Assembly: GCA_016721875.1 (NCBI GenBank)
Contig: JADKHG010000001.1
Location: forward strand, 434,001-498,000
Length of the DNA stretch: 64,000 nucleotides
Source of the DNA: Sphingomonadales bacterium
GTDB lineage: Bacteria; Pseudomonadota; Alphaproteobacteria; Sphingomonadales; Sphingomonadaceae
Direction of reading: 5' to 3'
Position 1 is the stretch's first letter. Each line of letters opens with the position of its first letter. Made by a program: the position numbers and the translations under genes. Below the pieces are notes generated by a model. It saw only the letters and a list, made by a program, of their open reading frames with translations, was not told where the DNA came from and did no database searches. Of the stretch, positions 8,911 through 17,077 are shown in pieces.

Positions 8911-10171
8911 CATCCCCTCCCCCATGCGCAGACCCACCGACTGGTCTGGGTCGGTGATGCAAAAACGCATCGCGCGCCGCTATGCTGCGGAGCGACGCTT
9001 CAAGGCACTCGGGCTGTTTGCCGTGCTGTTGTCATCGGGCTTTCTCGCCTTTCTGTTGTTCACGATGGTGGGCAAGGGCGTGCTGGGCTTCCAGCAGACC
9101 GAGATCGCGCTCGACCTCGATTTCCCTACCCTTACCGGCGGCACGCAGGCAACTGCGCTACGCGGTCCGGGTGCGGATGCCACGCTCAATTCGCTCGATC
9201 TGGGTGGGATTGTTGGCGTCGCCGCATCGGCACAATATGGCGCGGATGGTGAAGATCTGATCGGTGGCGGCACCGCGCTGGCGGTGCGTAAATTGCTGCT
9301 GGCTGACCCAGCCCTTGTCGAAAAGAAACAGCGCCTTTGGGTGCCAGCCGCCGCCGCAATTGACAGTGCTTACAAATCCAAAGGTGATGCAAAGGCCGAG
9401 GCTTTGGTGGCAAAGCTGAAAGCGCAATCTGCGATCCAATCGAGCGTCAACACAACCTTCCTGACCGGAGCAGACGCCACCGACCCGACCGAGGCTGGCA
9501 TCTGGGCAGCGTTCAAGGGATCGCTAATCACGATGGCGATCACGCTGATGCTCGCTTTCCCGGTTGGCGTGCTGAGCGCGCTTTATCTTGAAGAATATGC
9601 ACCAAAAAACCGGCTGACCGAACTGATCGAAGTGTCGATCAACAATCTGGCGGCGGTTCCGTCGATCATCTTCGGCCTGTTGGGGCTTGCCATTTTCCTC
9701 AGCCTGTTCGGCCTGCCGCGTTCATCCGCTCTGGTCGGAGGGTTGACGCTTGCATTGATGACAATGCCGGTGATCGTGATTTCTGGCCGCAACGCAGTGA
9801 AGGCCGTCCCACCCTCGATCCGTGAAGCCGCAATGGGCATTGGCGCATCGCCGGTGCAAGTGGTGTTCCATCATGTCTTACCGCTCGCCCTGCCAGGCAT
9901 ATTGACCGGCACAATCATTGGTATGGCGCGTGCGCTCGGCGAAACTGCACCCTTGCTTATGATTGGGATGCGCGCCTTTATCGCCTCGCCACCATCGGGG
10001 ATTACCGATCCCGCGACCGCATTGCCGGTACAGATTTACCTCTGGTCGGATGAGGTCAATTCGGCCTTTGTCGAAAAGACCAGTGCCGCCATCATCGTGC
10101 TGCTTATTTTCCTGCTGGGAATGAACGCAGTCGCTATCTACCTCCGCAACCGCTTTGAAACCCGCTGGTGA
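8903..10171 (+). CDS. pstA: Phosphate ABC transporter permease PstA
   Basis: Second permease subunit of the Pst importer. The 422-residue product has an N-terminal extension of DUF3333 type with one membrane helix (about residues 33-55) and a periplasmic segment, followed by the core permease region from about residue 205. The EAA loop reads REAAMGIGASPVQVVFHHVLPLA and the ARALGETAPLLMIG motif follows. The ATG lies inside the last codons of pstC (8-bp overlap), indicating coupled translation. Confidence 0.92.
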   Translation: MNNIPSPMRRPTDWSGSVMQKRIARRYAAERRFKALGLFAVLLSSGFLAFLLFTMVGKGVLGFQQTEIALDLDFPTLTGGTQATALRGPGADATLNSLDLGGIVGVAASAQYGADGEDLIGGGTALAVRKLLLADPALVEKKQRLWVPAAAAIDSAYKSKGDAKAEALVAKLKAQSAIQSSVNTTFLTGADATDPTEAGIWAAFKGSLITMAITLMLAFPVGVLSALYLEEYAPKNRLTELIEVSINNLAAVPSIIFGLLGLAIFLSLFGLPRSSALVGGLTLALMTMPVIVISGRNAVKAVPPSIREAAMGIGASPVQVVFHHVLPLALPGILTGTIIGMARALGETAPLLMIGMRAFIASPPSGITDPATALPVQIYLWSDEVNSAFVEKTSAAIIVLLIFLLGMNAVAIYLRNRFETRW

Positions 10172-10175
10172 GACA

Positions 10176-10958
10176 ATGACTAACGAAAACACGACCCAGC
10201 CCATCGCCAAAATCTCGACACGAAACGTCAATGTTTTCTATGGCGAGAAAAAGGCGATCGACGACGTGTCGATTGATATCGACATGGACAATGTCACTGC
10301 CTTTATCGGTCCGTCGGGCTGCGGCAAGTCGACCTTTCTGCGCACGCTGAACCGGATGAACGACACCATTCCCGGTGCAAGGGTTGAAGGTGAGATATTG
10401 CTCGAGGGCGAAGACATTTACGCCTCCTCTATGGACGTCGTGCAATTGCGCGCGCGGGTGGGAATGGTGTTTCAGAAACCCAATCCCTTCCCCAAATCGA
10501 TCTACGACAATGTTGCCTATGGGCCGCGCATCCACGGGCTAGCAGGCAGCCGGTCGGAGATGGACGAGATTGTTGAATCGTCACTGACCCGCGCAGGGCT
10601 GTGGAATGAGGTCAAGGACCGGTTGAGCGAAAGCGGCACTGCATTGTCCGGTGGTCAGCAACAACGGTTGTGCATCGCGCGCGCCATCGCGGTTGATCCT
10701 GAAGTCATCCTTATGGACGAGCCCTGTTCGGCGCTTGACCCAATTGCAACCGCACGTATCGAAGAATTGATCCACGATCTGCGTGGTAAATATGCTATCG
10801 TAATCGTTACCCACAATATGCAGCAGGCTGCACGCGTTTCCCAACGGACGGCATTCTTCCATCTGGGGCATTTGGTCGAATGCGGTATCACATCGGAGAT
10901 TTTCACCAATCCCCGCGAGGAACGCACCAAAGACTATATCACCGGCCGTTACGGCTGA
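10176..10958 (+). CDS. pstB: Phosphate ABC transporter ATP-binding protein PstB
   Basis: ATPase that powers the Pst importer. The Walker A motif GPSGCGKST is at residues 45-53, the signature LSGGQQQRL, the Walker B VILMDEPCSALD, and the H-loop VIVTHNM. Starting at ATG 10176 gives 260 residues, the usual size, and leaves 4 bp after pstA. It also passes the phosphate-status signal to PhoU and PhoR in known systems. Confidence 0.95.
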   Translation: MTNENTTQPIAKISTRNVNVFYGEKKAIDDVSIDIDMDNVTAFIGPSGCGKSTFLRTLNRMNDTIPGARVEGEILLEGEDIYASSMDVVQLRARVGMVFQKPNPFPKSIYDNVAYGPRIHGLAGSRSEMDEIVESSLTRAGLWNEVKDRLSESGTALSGGQQQRLCIARAIAVDPEVILMDEPCSALDPIATARIEELIHDLRGKYAIVIVTHNMQQAARVSQRTAFFHLGHLVECGITSEIFTNPREERTKDYITGRYG

Positions 10959-10974
10959 GGCAGGACAGAGTAAA

Positions 10975-11646
10975 ATGAGCACAGGCACCAGACATACGTT
11001 GAGCGCGTTCGACGACGATATGGATCAAATCCGGGGTTTGATCTCCGAAATGGGCGCGCGCGCAGAGGCGGCAGTCACCAATGCGATGCAGGCGCTGCTG
11101 CACCATGACCTCGACCTCGCCACCCAAACCCGCGCCGATGACAAGATCATCGACCGGCTGGAGGAAGATGTCGAAAAGCAGGTGGTGCAGACTATCGCAC
11201 TGCGCGCGCCAATGGCAGACGATCTGCGCGAATTGATTGCGGCACTGAAGATCGCCGCCGTGATCGAACGCATCGCCGATTATGCCAAGAATATCTCCAA
11301 GCGCGTCCATCAGGTCGATCACAGCAAATTCCTGTCGAAGAACAAGGAAGTGGTACGGATGGGCGAGATTGCGGTCGAGATGATCCGCATGGTGATGGAC
11401 GCCTATGCCAAGCGCGATATCGAAATGGCGCAGGCAGCCTGTGCCCGTGACGATGATATCGATCAAATCCACCGTGATCTGTTTGTCGACTATGTCGCCT
11501 ATGTCGCCAAGCATCCGGCACAGGCAGAAGAGATTGCGCATCTGCTGTTCATCTCCAAAAATCTGGAGCGGGTCGGCGACCATGCGACAACCTGTGCACA
11601 GATGATTTATTTCACCGAAACCGGCGAGAATATGCCGGACGCATAG
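10975..11646 (+). CDS. phoU: Phosphate signalling regulator PhoU
   Basis: A 223-residue all-helical cytoplasmic protein that dampens PhoR signalling when Pst is saturated. Both PhoU repeats are visible, each with the acidic metal-binding pattern (DDKIIDRLEEDVEKQVVQ in the first; DDDIDQIHRDLF in the second). The ribosome site AGGACAGAG lies 7 bases before ATG 10975. Position directly after pstB and before phoB is typical. Confidence 0.94.
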   Translation: MSTGTRHTLSAFDDDMDQIRGLISEMGARAEAAVTNAMQALLHHDLDLATQTRADDKIIDRLEEDVEKQVVQTIALRAPMADDLRELIAALKIAAVIERIADYAKNISKRVHQVDHSKFLSKNKEVVRMGEIAVEMIRMVMDAYAKRDIEMAQAACARDDDIDQIHRDLFVDYVAYVAKHPAQAEEIAHLLFISKNLERVGDHATTCAQMIYFTETGENMPDA

Positions 11647-11661
11647 GGTCAGGACCTATTA

Positions 11662-12357
11662 ATGCCCAAAGCCCAATTGCTGCTGGTTGAAGACGACCAG
11701 TCGCTTGCCGAACTGATTGGCTGGCATTTCGAACGCGAAGGCTTCGACGTGCGGCAAACCGGTGATGGTGAAGAAGCGCTGATCCTGGCGCGCGAGCAGA
11801 CGCCCGATCTTGTCCTGCTCGATTGGATGATCGAGAATCTGTCGGGCATCGAAGTATGCCGCCAGCTGCGCAAATCCGATCAGACCGCCAATGTACCGAT
11901 CATCATGCTCACCGCCCGCGGTGAAGAAGATGACCGCATTCGCGGGCTTGAAATCGGCGCCGACGACTATGTGACCAAACCTTTTTCGCCACGCGAATTG
12001 GTGGCGCGCGCCCATGCTGTGCTGCGCCGTGTGCGGCCGGCACTTGCGGGAGAAACACTGCGCTTCGCCGATGTCGAAATGGATACCGTCGCCCACCGTG
12101 TAAGGCGCGGTGGAGAGACGATCGCGTTGGGGCCGACCGAATATCGCTTGCTCAAGCATTTCCTGGAATATCCAGGCCATGTGTTCTCACGCGAACGGCT
12201 GCTCGACGCAGTTTGGGGCCATGACAGCGACATCGAAATCCGCACCGTCGACGTCCATATCCGCCGCCTGCGCAAGGCGCTGAACGAAGATGGACAGCGC
12301 GACATCATCCGCACTGTGCGCTCGGCAGGCTATTCGTTGGACAGGGATGCAGGGTAA
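11662..12357 (+). CDS. phoB: Phosphate regulon response regulator PhoB
   Basis: DNA-binding response regulator of the Pho regulon. The receiver domain occupies about residues 1-120 with acidic pocket EDD (10-12), phospho-acceptor Asp54 (LLDWMI), Thr in MLTAR, and Lys in YVTKPFSPREL. The OmpR/PhoB winged helix follows (FADVEMDTVAHRV to IRTVRSAGYSL). Length 231 is standard. It ends the cluster and faces the phosphate porin gene. Confidence 0.94.
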   Translation: MPKAQLLLVEDDQSLAELIGWHFEREGFDVRQTGDGEEALILAREQTPDLVLLDWMIENLSGIEVCRQLRKSDQTANVPIIMLTARGEEDDRIRGLEIGADDYVTKPFSPRELVARAHAVLRRVRPALAGETLRFADVEMDTVAHRVRRGGETIALGPTEYRLLKHFLEYPGHVFSRERLLDAVWGHDSDIEIRTVDVHIRRLRKALNEDGQRDIIRTVRSAGYSLDRDAG

Positions 12358-12362
12358 AAAGG

Positions 12363-12378
12363 GCGACCCGAAGGTCGC
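12363..12378. terminator. Hairpin between convergent phoB and the porin gene
   Basis: The bases GCGACC-CGAA-GGTCGC form a 6-bp stem with a stable-looking tetraloop. It sits in the 48-bp gap between two converging genes and could end transcription from both sides, although no clear T run follows. Confidence 0.45.
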
Positions 12379-12405
12379 ACTCTCAATGAAATTCACTCGG
12401 CCGTC

Positions 12406-13764
12406 TTAAAAATCAATCTGCGCCCGCAACCCGAATACATCAGCGCTATAGTCGTTCGAACCCCCAGCCAACACCGCGGCATCCTCCAGATCAAGATGCC
12501 CATAATTGGCGATGAAGCGCACATATTCGGTGGGAATCCAGATCAGCGACAGGCCATAAGCGTCTTGTGTTCCGCCAAGAATTGCGGCGTCGGACAAATC
12601 AACATGGTCATAGCGTGCATTGACCTGCAACGCCCCGAACCCGCCCTTGCCCAATGGCTTTGACGGTCTGGTACGGTCGATCACCCCGCCTTTATAGCCC
12701 AGCGTATCGTCGGTCAGGAAATAGCCGATTTCTGCGTAGCTTCCAAAGAAGGTCGGGTCGGCCAGCCCGGGGCGTTTTGAGGTCAACCAATGCCCCTCTG
12801 CGGTCGCATGAAAACGGCCATTGTTCACAAAGCCCTCTAGCCCGAAGCTGTTTTCTCCGTTGGCCGAGAAGCTGCGCGTATCGACAAAGCGGACGTCAGT
12901 TGTACGCGTCAGGGGGCGCGCGCGGTAGCGGGCGCTGCTGGCAAAATCGTTGAATTTGCGGCTGTGCGCCGAGGCACCCAGATGGAGTTGCGTGTCGCCA
13001 AGCTTGGGCATGAAGACCACCCGCCCGTCGAACGAGCGGCTGTTGTTGCTATCGTTGTTCAGATCTGCAGAATTGTCCGCGAAGACTCCGCCCTGCACCA
13101 GCACTGATTTACCGGCATAACTCGCCGACAAACCAACGCGGCGTTCAAAGCCGAAGGCACCGTGATAGGCAGAGCGCTCTAGGAAGCTGCTGAACAGGTC
13201 GCTGCTCAATTCTTCCAGCCCCCAAAAGGGCTTATGCTGACCGAGGGTCAGCGTGATGTCCTTGCTCGCCTTATAGGTCAGATAGACATCGGTCAGATCG
13301 ACCCCACCGCTCGCAATGTCAGCTTCGAACCGATAGCCGAAACCGCCCGGCACCGTTCCGTCAAAACCAAACTGCGCCCGGCGAAAGCGTGTCGCCGTTC
13401 CAAGGCTGGTCGTGGCAACAGTTGCGGATGGCCGCACCGAAGCGGCATCGACCTGAATGCGTCCGCGCGGCTTGAAGCTCCAGCCGCCATCCAGCGTGAT
13501 TTCGGGAGCGCCCTTGAATTTGATTTCGGGTGTCGGCTTTTTGTCTGCTGCTGCAACCGCAACTACCGGGGCGGGTGCCGCTGCCGGGGCTGCTGCCGCC
13601 TTATCCACCTTTTCCGCAAGTGCCGCCAGTTGCGCTTTCAATGCAGAAACTTCAGCGCGCAGCGCTTCGATCTCGGCATCATCTGCCTGCGCCAGCGCAG
13701 GATTGGAAAGCATCAGGGCGCTGATCGATACAGCAGAGGCGAGCAGTGTCTTGGCGGCATTCAT
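12406..13764 (-). CDS. Phosphate-selective porin of the OprO/OprP family
   Basis: Outer-membrane channel expected to admit phosphate or polyphosphate. The 452-residue precursor has a signal peptide (LLASAVSISALMLSNPALAQ) and then a short coiled coil (IEALRAEVSALKAQLAALAEKV), as in many Porin_O_P proteins that trimerise through such a segment. An Ala/Pro-rich linker leads to the barrel (GGWSFKPRGRIQVDA ... VFGLRAQIDF), which ends with the C-terminal Phe typical of outer-membrane proteins. A strong Pho-box-like site lies upstream, so it should be induced with pst. It converges on phoB. Confidence 0.9.
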   Translation of the reverse strand: MNAAKTLLASAVSISALMLSNPALAQADDAEIEALRAEVSALKAQLAALAEKVDKAAAAPAAAPAPVVAVAAADKKPTPEIKFKGAPEITLDGGWSFKPRGRIQVDAASVRPSATVATTSLGTATRFRRAQFGFDGTVPGGFGYRFEADIASGGVDLTDVYLTYKASKDITLTLGQHKPFWGLEELSSDLFSSFLERSAYHGAFGFERRVGLSASYAGKSVLVQGGVFADNSADLNNDSNNSRSFDGRVVFMPKLGDTQLHLGASAHSRKFNDFASSARYRARPLTRTTDVRFVDTRSFSANGENSFGLEGFVNNGRFHATAEGHWLTSKRPGLADPTFFGSYAEIGYFLTDDTLGYKGGVIDRTRPSKPLGKGGFGALQVNARYDHVDLSDAAILGGTQDAYGLSLIWIPTEYVRFIANYGHLDLEDAAVLAGGSNDYSADVFGLRAQIDF

Positions 13765-13814
13765 CGGGAAACAATCCTTCCGTGTCGATATCGCAACCGC
13801 AAAACGACATTTCG

Positions 13815-13832
13815 GTTACAGTAGTGTGACAG
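13815..13832 (-). promoter_or_regulatory. Pho box upstream of the phosphate porin gene
   Basis: On the minus strand the bases CTGTCACACTACTGTAAC give two direct half-sites, CTGTCAC and CTGTAAC, separated by four bases. This is nearly a perfect PhoB site. It lies 51 bp upstream of the porin start, a distance suited to activation. Confidence 0.8.
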
Positions 13833-13867
13833 TCCTCATAAAATTGTCATAGACCGCTGTTCCCTCT

Positions 13868-13887
13868 GCTTTACGCTTGCGTAAAGC
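13868..13887. promoter_or_regulatory. Perfect palindrome, possible operator upstream of the SDR gene
   Basis: The sequence GCTTTACG-CTTG-CGTAAAGC is a perfect 8-bp inverted repeat with a 4-base centre. It lies 88 bp before the SDR start and 104 bp from the divergent porin start. TTTACG...CGTAAA palindromes resemble sites of TetR- or MerR-type regulators of acyl-CoA catabolism, but the cognate regulator is not in the window. Confidence 0.5.
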
Positions 13888-13974
13888 AAGGCGGCGTGCC
13901 AATCGGCTGCGCATTGAAAAACCAGCGCCAGACTCGCATTATTGGGCGATATGGCCTCTGCCGGGAGACCTGAC

Positions 13975-14883
13975 ATGACAATCAATTTCAAGGATAAAGT
14001 CGCCATTGTGACCGGCGCTGGCGGCGGGCTGGGCCGCGCTTATGCGCTGGAACTTGCCAATCGCGGAGCAAAGGTCGTGGTCAACGATCTGGGCGGATCG
14101 CGCGACGGCACTGGCCATTCGGACGCGGCGTTGAAAGTGGTCGAGGAAATCAAAGCGGCAGGCGGTGAAGCCATGTCCAACGGCGGCAGCGTCACCGAAT
14201 ATGAGCAGATGGTCGAAATGGTCGCCAAGGCCAAGGAAGCCTGGGGCGGCGTGCATGTGCTGATCAACAATGCCGGCATCCTGCGCGACAAGAGCTTTAC
14301 CAAAATGGAAATCGCCGATTTCCGTCTGGTGATCGACGTTCACCTCAACGGCTCGGCCAACTGCACCAAGGCAGTATGGGATCTGATGCGCGAACAAAAT
14401 TACGGTCGCATCCTGATGACCGCTTCGTCTACCGGGTTGTACGGCAATTTCGGGCAGGCCAATTACGGCGCGGCGAAGCTGGGGCTCGCAGGCCTTACCA
14501 AGACGCTGTATCTCGAAGGCGCGAAATATAACGTCAAATGCAACACCATCGCCCCAATCGCAGCGACGCGCATGACCGAAGATATTTTCCCGCCCGAAGC
14601 TTTCAAGCTGTTCGGCCCTGAAAATGTCGTACCCGCAGCTTTGTTCCTGGTATCGGACGATGCACCGAGCAATGTCATCATGGGTGCCGGTGCGGGTTAC
14701 TTCAACACCGCCTATGTGACGATGACGCAAGGCATGGTTTTGTCGGATGACGAACTCTCCCCCGAAGGTGTAGCCGCCCATTTCGCGCAGATCAGCGACC
14801 GCGCAGGCGAAACCGTACCGCAATCGGGCGGTGAACAGTCGATGGCTGCGTTGTCGAAATTGCAGGCTGCCGGGAAGGCTTGA
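13975..14883 (+). CDS. SDR-family 3-hydroxyacyl-CoA dehydrogenase-like protein
   Basis: A short-chain dehydrogenase closest to the dehydrogenase domain of multifunctional enzyme 2 (HSD17B4 type), which oxidises 3-hydroxyacyl-CoA with NAD+. The Rossmann motif TGAGGGLGRAYA is at residues 13-24, with NNAG later, and a catalytic Ser-Tyr-Lys set (TASSTGLYG, then YGAAK). The long C-terminal segment after MGAGAGYF fits this subfamily. ATG 13975, preceded by GGGAGA, gives 302 residues. Expected role is fatty-acid or steroid side-chain breakdown; the exact substrate is not readable from sequence. Confidence 0.85.
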   Translation: MTINFKDKVAIVTGAGGGLGRAYALELANRGAKVVVNDLGGSRDGTGHSDAALKVVEEIKAAGGEAMSNGGSVTEYEQMVEMVAKAKEAWGGVHVLINNAGILRDKSFTKMEIADFRLVIDVHLNGSANCTKAVWDLMREQNYGRILMTASSTGLYGNFGQANYGAAKLGLAGLTKTLYLEGAKYNVKCNTIAPIAATRMTEDIFPPEAFKLFGPENVVPAALFLVSDDAPSNVIMGAGAGYFNTAYVTMTQGMVLSDDELSPEGVAAHFAQISDRAGETVPQSGGEQSMAALSKLQAAGKA

Positions 14884-14893
14884 GTCCGATCAA

Positions 14894-14920
14894 GACCATA
14901 GCGACGCAGTCGCTATGGTC
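14894..14920. terminator. Bidirectional hairpin between SDR and DUF2794 genes
   Basis: A perfect 12-bp stem (GACCATAGCGAC and its complement) with a 3-base loop lies between two converging genes. It probably ends both transcripts; T runs are weak on either side. Confidence 0.6.
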
Positions 14921-14928
14921 GCCAAAAC

Positions 14929-15276
14929 TCAGCTTTCAACCAGCTTCATCAATTTCCGCTCCACCGGCGCGAGGACCGGCGCGAGGTCGTGGCCGCGTTT
15001 GAGCACGGCGCCGCCCTCCCCCAACAACGCCCACATGCCTTGGCGGGCGCGAAGCGCCGGGTCTTTGACGATTCGGTATTCGGGGCGTTCGGATGCGCGG
15101 CGGAAAGCAGAGAATGTGGCGGCGTCTCGGCCCAGATCAATGGCATAGTCGCGCCATTTGCCAGCCGCGACCATCCGTCCATATAAATCGAGTATGCGTT
15201 GCAATTCATCCCGGTCAAACCCGACCTGTCGTGGCCGGATCGTGTTGAGCGGGAAAGGGGTGATCGTTGCGCTCAA
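14929..15276 (-). CDS. DUF2794 domain protein
   Basis: A 115-residue protein matching the alphaproteobacterial family DUF2794: FDRDELQRILDLYGRMVAAGKWRDYAIDL, then AFRRASERPEYRI, and GAVLKRGHDLAPVL. No catalytic motif is apparent and its role is not established. It overlaps the upstream serine acetyltransferase gene by 4 bp (ATGA at 15273-15276), so the two are co-translated. Confidence 0.85.
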   Translation of the reverse strand: MSATITPFPLNTIRPRQVGFDRDELQRILDLYGRMVAAGKWRDYAIDLGRDAATFSAFRRASERPEYRIVKDPALRARQGMWALLGEGGAVLKRGHDLAPVLAPVERKLMKLVES

Positions 15277-15986
15277 GCGGATTTACGCCCTCCACGCTTG
15301 CGGGCCGGAGCGACGGGTTTCTTGGCTTCGCTCTCTGCAATCAATTCACCCACACGCTTACGCAGTGTCTCCAACTCGCATTGCAATATCTCCAGCTTCT
15401 GCGTTGCGGGATCAAAGCGTTCGTTGCACGGCGTGCCATAGGGGATGAATTGCGTTGTCGCAGGCTTCACCTCGACCAAAGTCGAACGCGCCGGAATGCC
15501 GACCATCGTTGCGCCTTCTGGAACATCCTTGGTCACCACCGAATTCGCCCCGATGCGGGCATTGGCACCGACATGGATCGGCCCCAATATCGCCGCACCC
15601 AGACTGATGATCACATTGTCGCCAATGGTCGGATGGCGCTTTCCGCCCTCGCCATTGGTCGGGTTGGTGCCGCCCAGTGTCGCGCCTTGGTAGATCGTGA
15701 CATTGTCACCAATCTCAGCGGTTTCGCCAATGACGACAAAGCCGTGGTCGATGAAGAAATTGCGCCCGATGCTCGCACCCGGATGGATATCGATCGCGGT
15801 CAGCAGGCGGCTGATATGATTGACGAAGCGCGCGAGGAAATACATCTCTCCACGATACAGCCAATGCGCAATGCGGTGGAAACCCAGCGCCCAGACGCCG
15901 GGGTATAGCAATATTTCAAAACGGGAGCGCGGTGCAGGGTCGCGGTCCTTGATTGAATCAAGATAGTTGGCAAGCTTATCCAGCAT
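15273..15986 (-). CDS. cysE: Serine O-acetyltransferase (EpsC/CysE type)
   Basis: Transfers acetyl from acetyl-CoA to serine, the first step of cysteine synthesis. The left-handed helix repeats are clear: IDIHPGASIGRNFFIDHG, VVIGETAEIGDNVTIYQG, then KRHPTIGDNVIISLGAAILG and IGANSVVTKDVPEGATMVGIPA. The short N-terminus marks the EpsC subtype. A charged C-terminal tail (ARKRGGRKSA) is additional. Start ATG 15984-15986 (MLDKLANYL) gives 237 residues. It is divergent from oxyR, which fits thiol and oxidative-stress links. Confidence 0.9.
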   Translation of the reverse strand: MLDKLANYLDSIKDRDPAPRSRFEILLYPGVWALGFHRIAHWLYRGEMYFLARFVNHISRLLTAIDIHPGASIGRNFFIDHGFVVIGETAEIGDNVTIYQGATLGGTNPTNGEGGKRHPTIGDNVIISLGAAILGPIHVGANARIGANSVVTKDVPEGATMVGIPARSTLVEVKPATTQFIPYGTPCNERFDPATQKLEILQCELETLRKRVGELIAESEAKKPVAPARKRGGRKSA

Positions 15987-16151
15987 GGTTGGTTCTCCGG
16001 CCCCTATTCTTGAGACACATTGCGACTTGCAACTGAAGCTAAGCACTCATGTTACATATTTCTAGCCCGTATATGCCTTGAACAGCGCAAAATCATGGCT
16101 AATATCGACTGGATCGATTACGAATCCGATAATGATCGAGAAAGGCGTATA

Positions 16152-17057
16152 ATGTCGACCTATTTGCCCACGTTGAAGCAGCTGCAATATCTGGTCGCAC
16201 TCGAAGAACAGGGTCATTTTGGCAAGGCGGCCGAGGCCTGCTTTGTGACCCAATCGACGCTTTCCGCCGGGATCAGAGAGCTCGAATCGCTGTTGGGGCT
16301 GATGCTGGTCGAACGCACCCGCCGCGTCGTGCGCTTTACGCCACTGGGTCACAAGATGGTCACCAAGGCGCATCGCATCTTGCGCGAAGCCGAAGAGCTT
16401 GCCGATATGGCACGTGCTGCGGGCAAGCCGCTCGCCGATGAGTTGCGGATGAGCGTTATACCTACCATCGCACCCTTTCTGCTACCCAAATTGTTGCCGG
16501 CTCTCCGCAAGCAATATCCCGATCTGAAGCTCTATCTGCGCGAAGAGACCAGTTCGGCTGCGTGTGAATCGCTCCACAAAGGTCAGGTTGATTGTGTGTT
16601 GCTGGCGTTGCCTTTCGGTTGCGGCGATGTCGAACATGCGCATCTGTTCGACGATGGTCTTTACGTCGCCTTCCCCAAAGGCGAACCCGCCAACCCGCCA
16701 TCGCGGATGACGCCCGATACCATCGACGAATCGCGCCTTCTGCTGCTGGTTGATGGCCATTGCCTGAAGGACCATGCCCTCGCCGCCTGCAACCGGCCAG
16801 AATTGCGCGCATCGGCAACCATGCTGGGCACGTCGTTGCACACCTTGATACTGATGGTCGACAATGGGCTGGGGCAGACTTTGATCCCCGAAATGGCAGT
16901 GAAAGCGGGGTTGCTCGACGGCACCGAAGTCGAGGCACGCCCGCTCGACGCACCGCACGCCTCGCGCGAAATCGCCCTTGTCTGGAGAACCAACAGTCCG
17001 CGACAAAGCGAGTTCGAGTTGCTCGCCGAAGCGATGCGTTCAAGTTACCTCAAATGA
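16152..17057 (+). CDS. oxyR: Hydrogen-peroxide-sensing LysR regulator OxyR
   Basis: LysR-type transcription factor activated by peroxide. The N-terminal helix-turn-helix is at about residues 18-50 (FGKAAEACFVTQSTLSAGIREL). The redox pair is present with canonical C-x8-C spacing in GHCLKDHALAAC, giving Cys204 and Cys213, which form a disulphide on oxidation in known OxyR. Length 301 from ATG 16152 is right for the family; earlier in-frame starts add residues with no homology. It is divergent from cysE across 165 bp. Confidence 0.9.
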   Translation: MSTYLPTLKQLQYLVALEEQGHFGKAAEACFVTQSTLSAGIRELESLLGLMLVERTRRVVRFTPLGHKMVTKAHRILREAEELADMARAAGKPLADELRMSVIPTIAPFLLPKLLPALRKQYPDLKLYLREETSSAACESLHKGQVDCVLLALPFGCGDVEHAHLFDDGLYVAFPKGEPANPPSRMTPDTIDESRLLLLVDGHCLKDHALAACNRPELRASATMLGTSLHTLILMVDNGLGQTLIPEMAVKAGLLDGTEVEARPLDAPHASREIALVWRTNSPRQSEFELLAEAMRSSYLK

Positions 17058-17077
17058 ATAGGGACATTCCCGATTTA

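Noticed and set aside
12654..13824. Several plus-strand frames across the porin gene
   Set aside because: They are antisense shadows of a GC-rich gene and show no family features.
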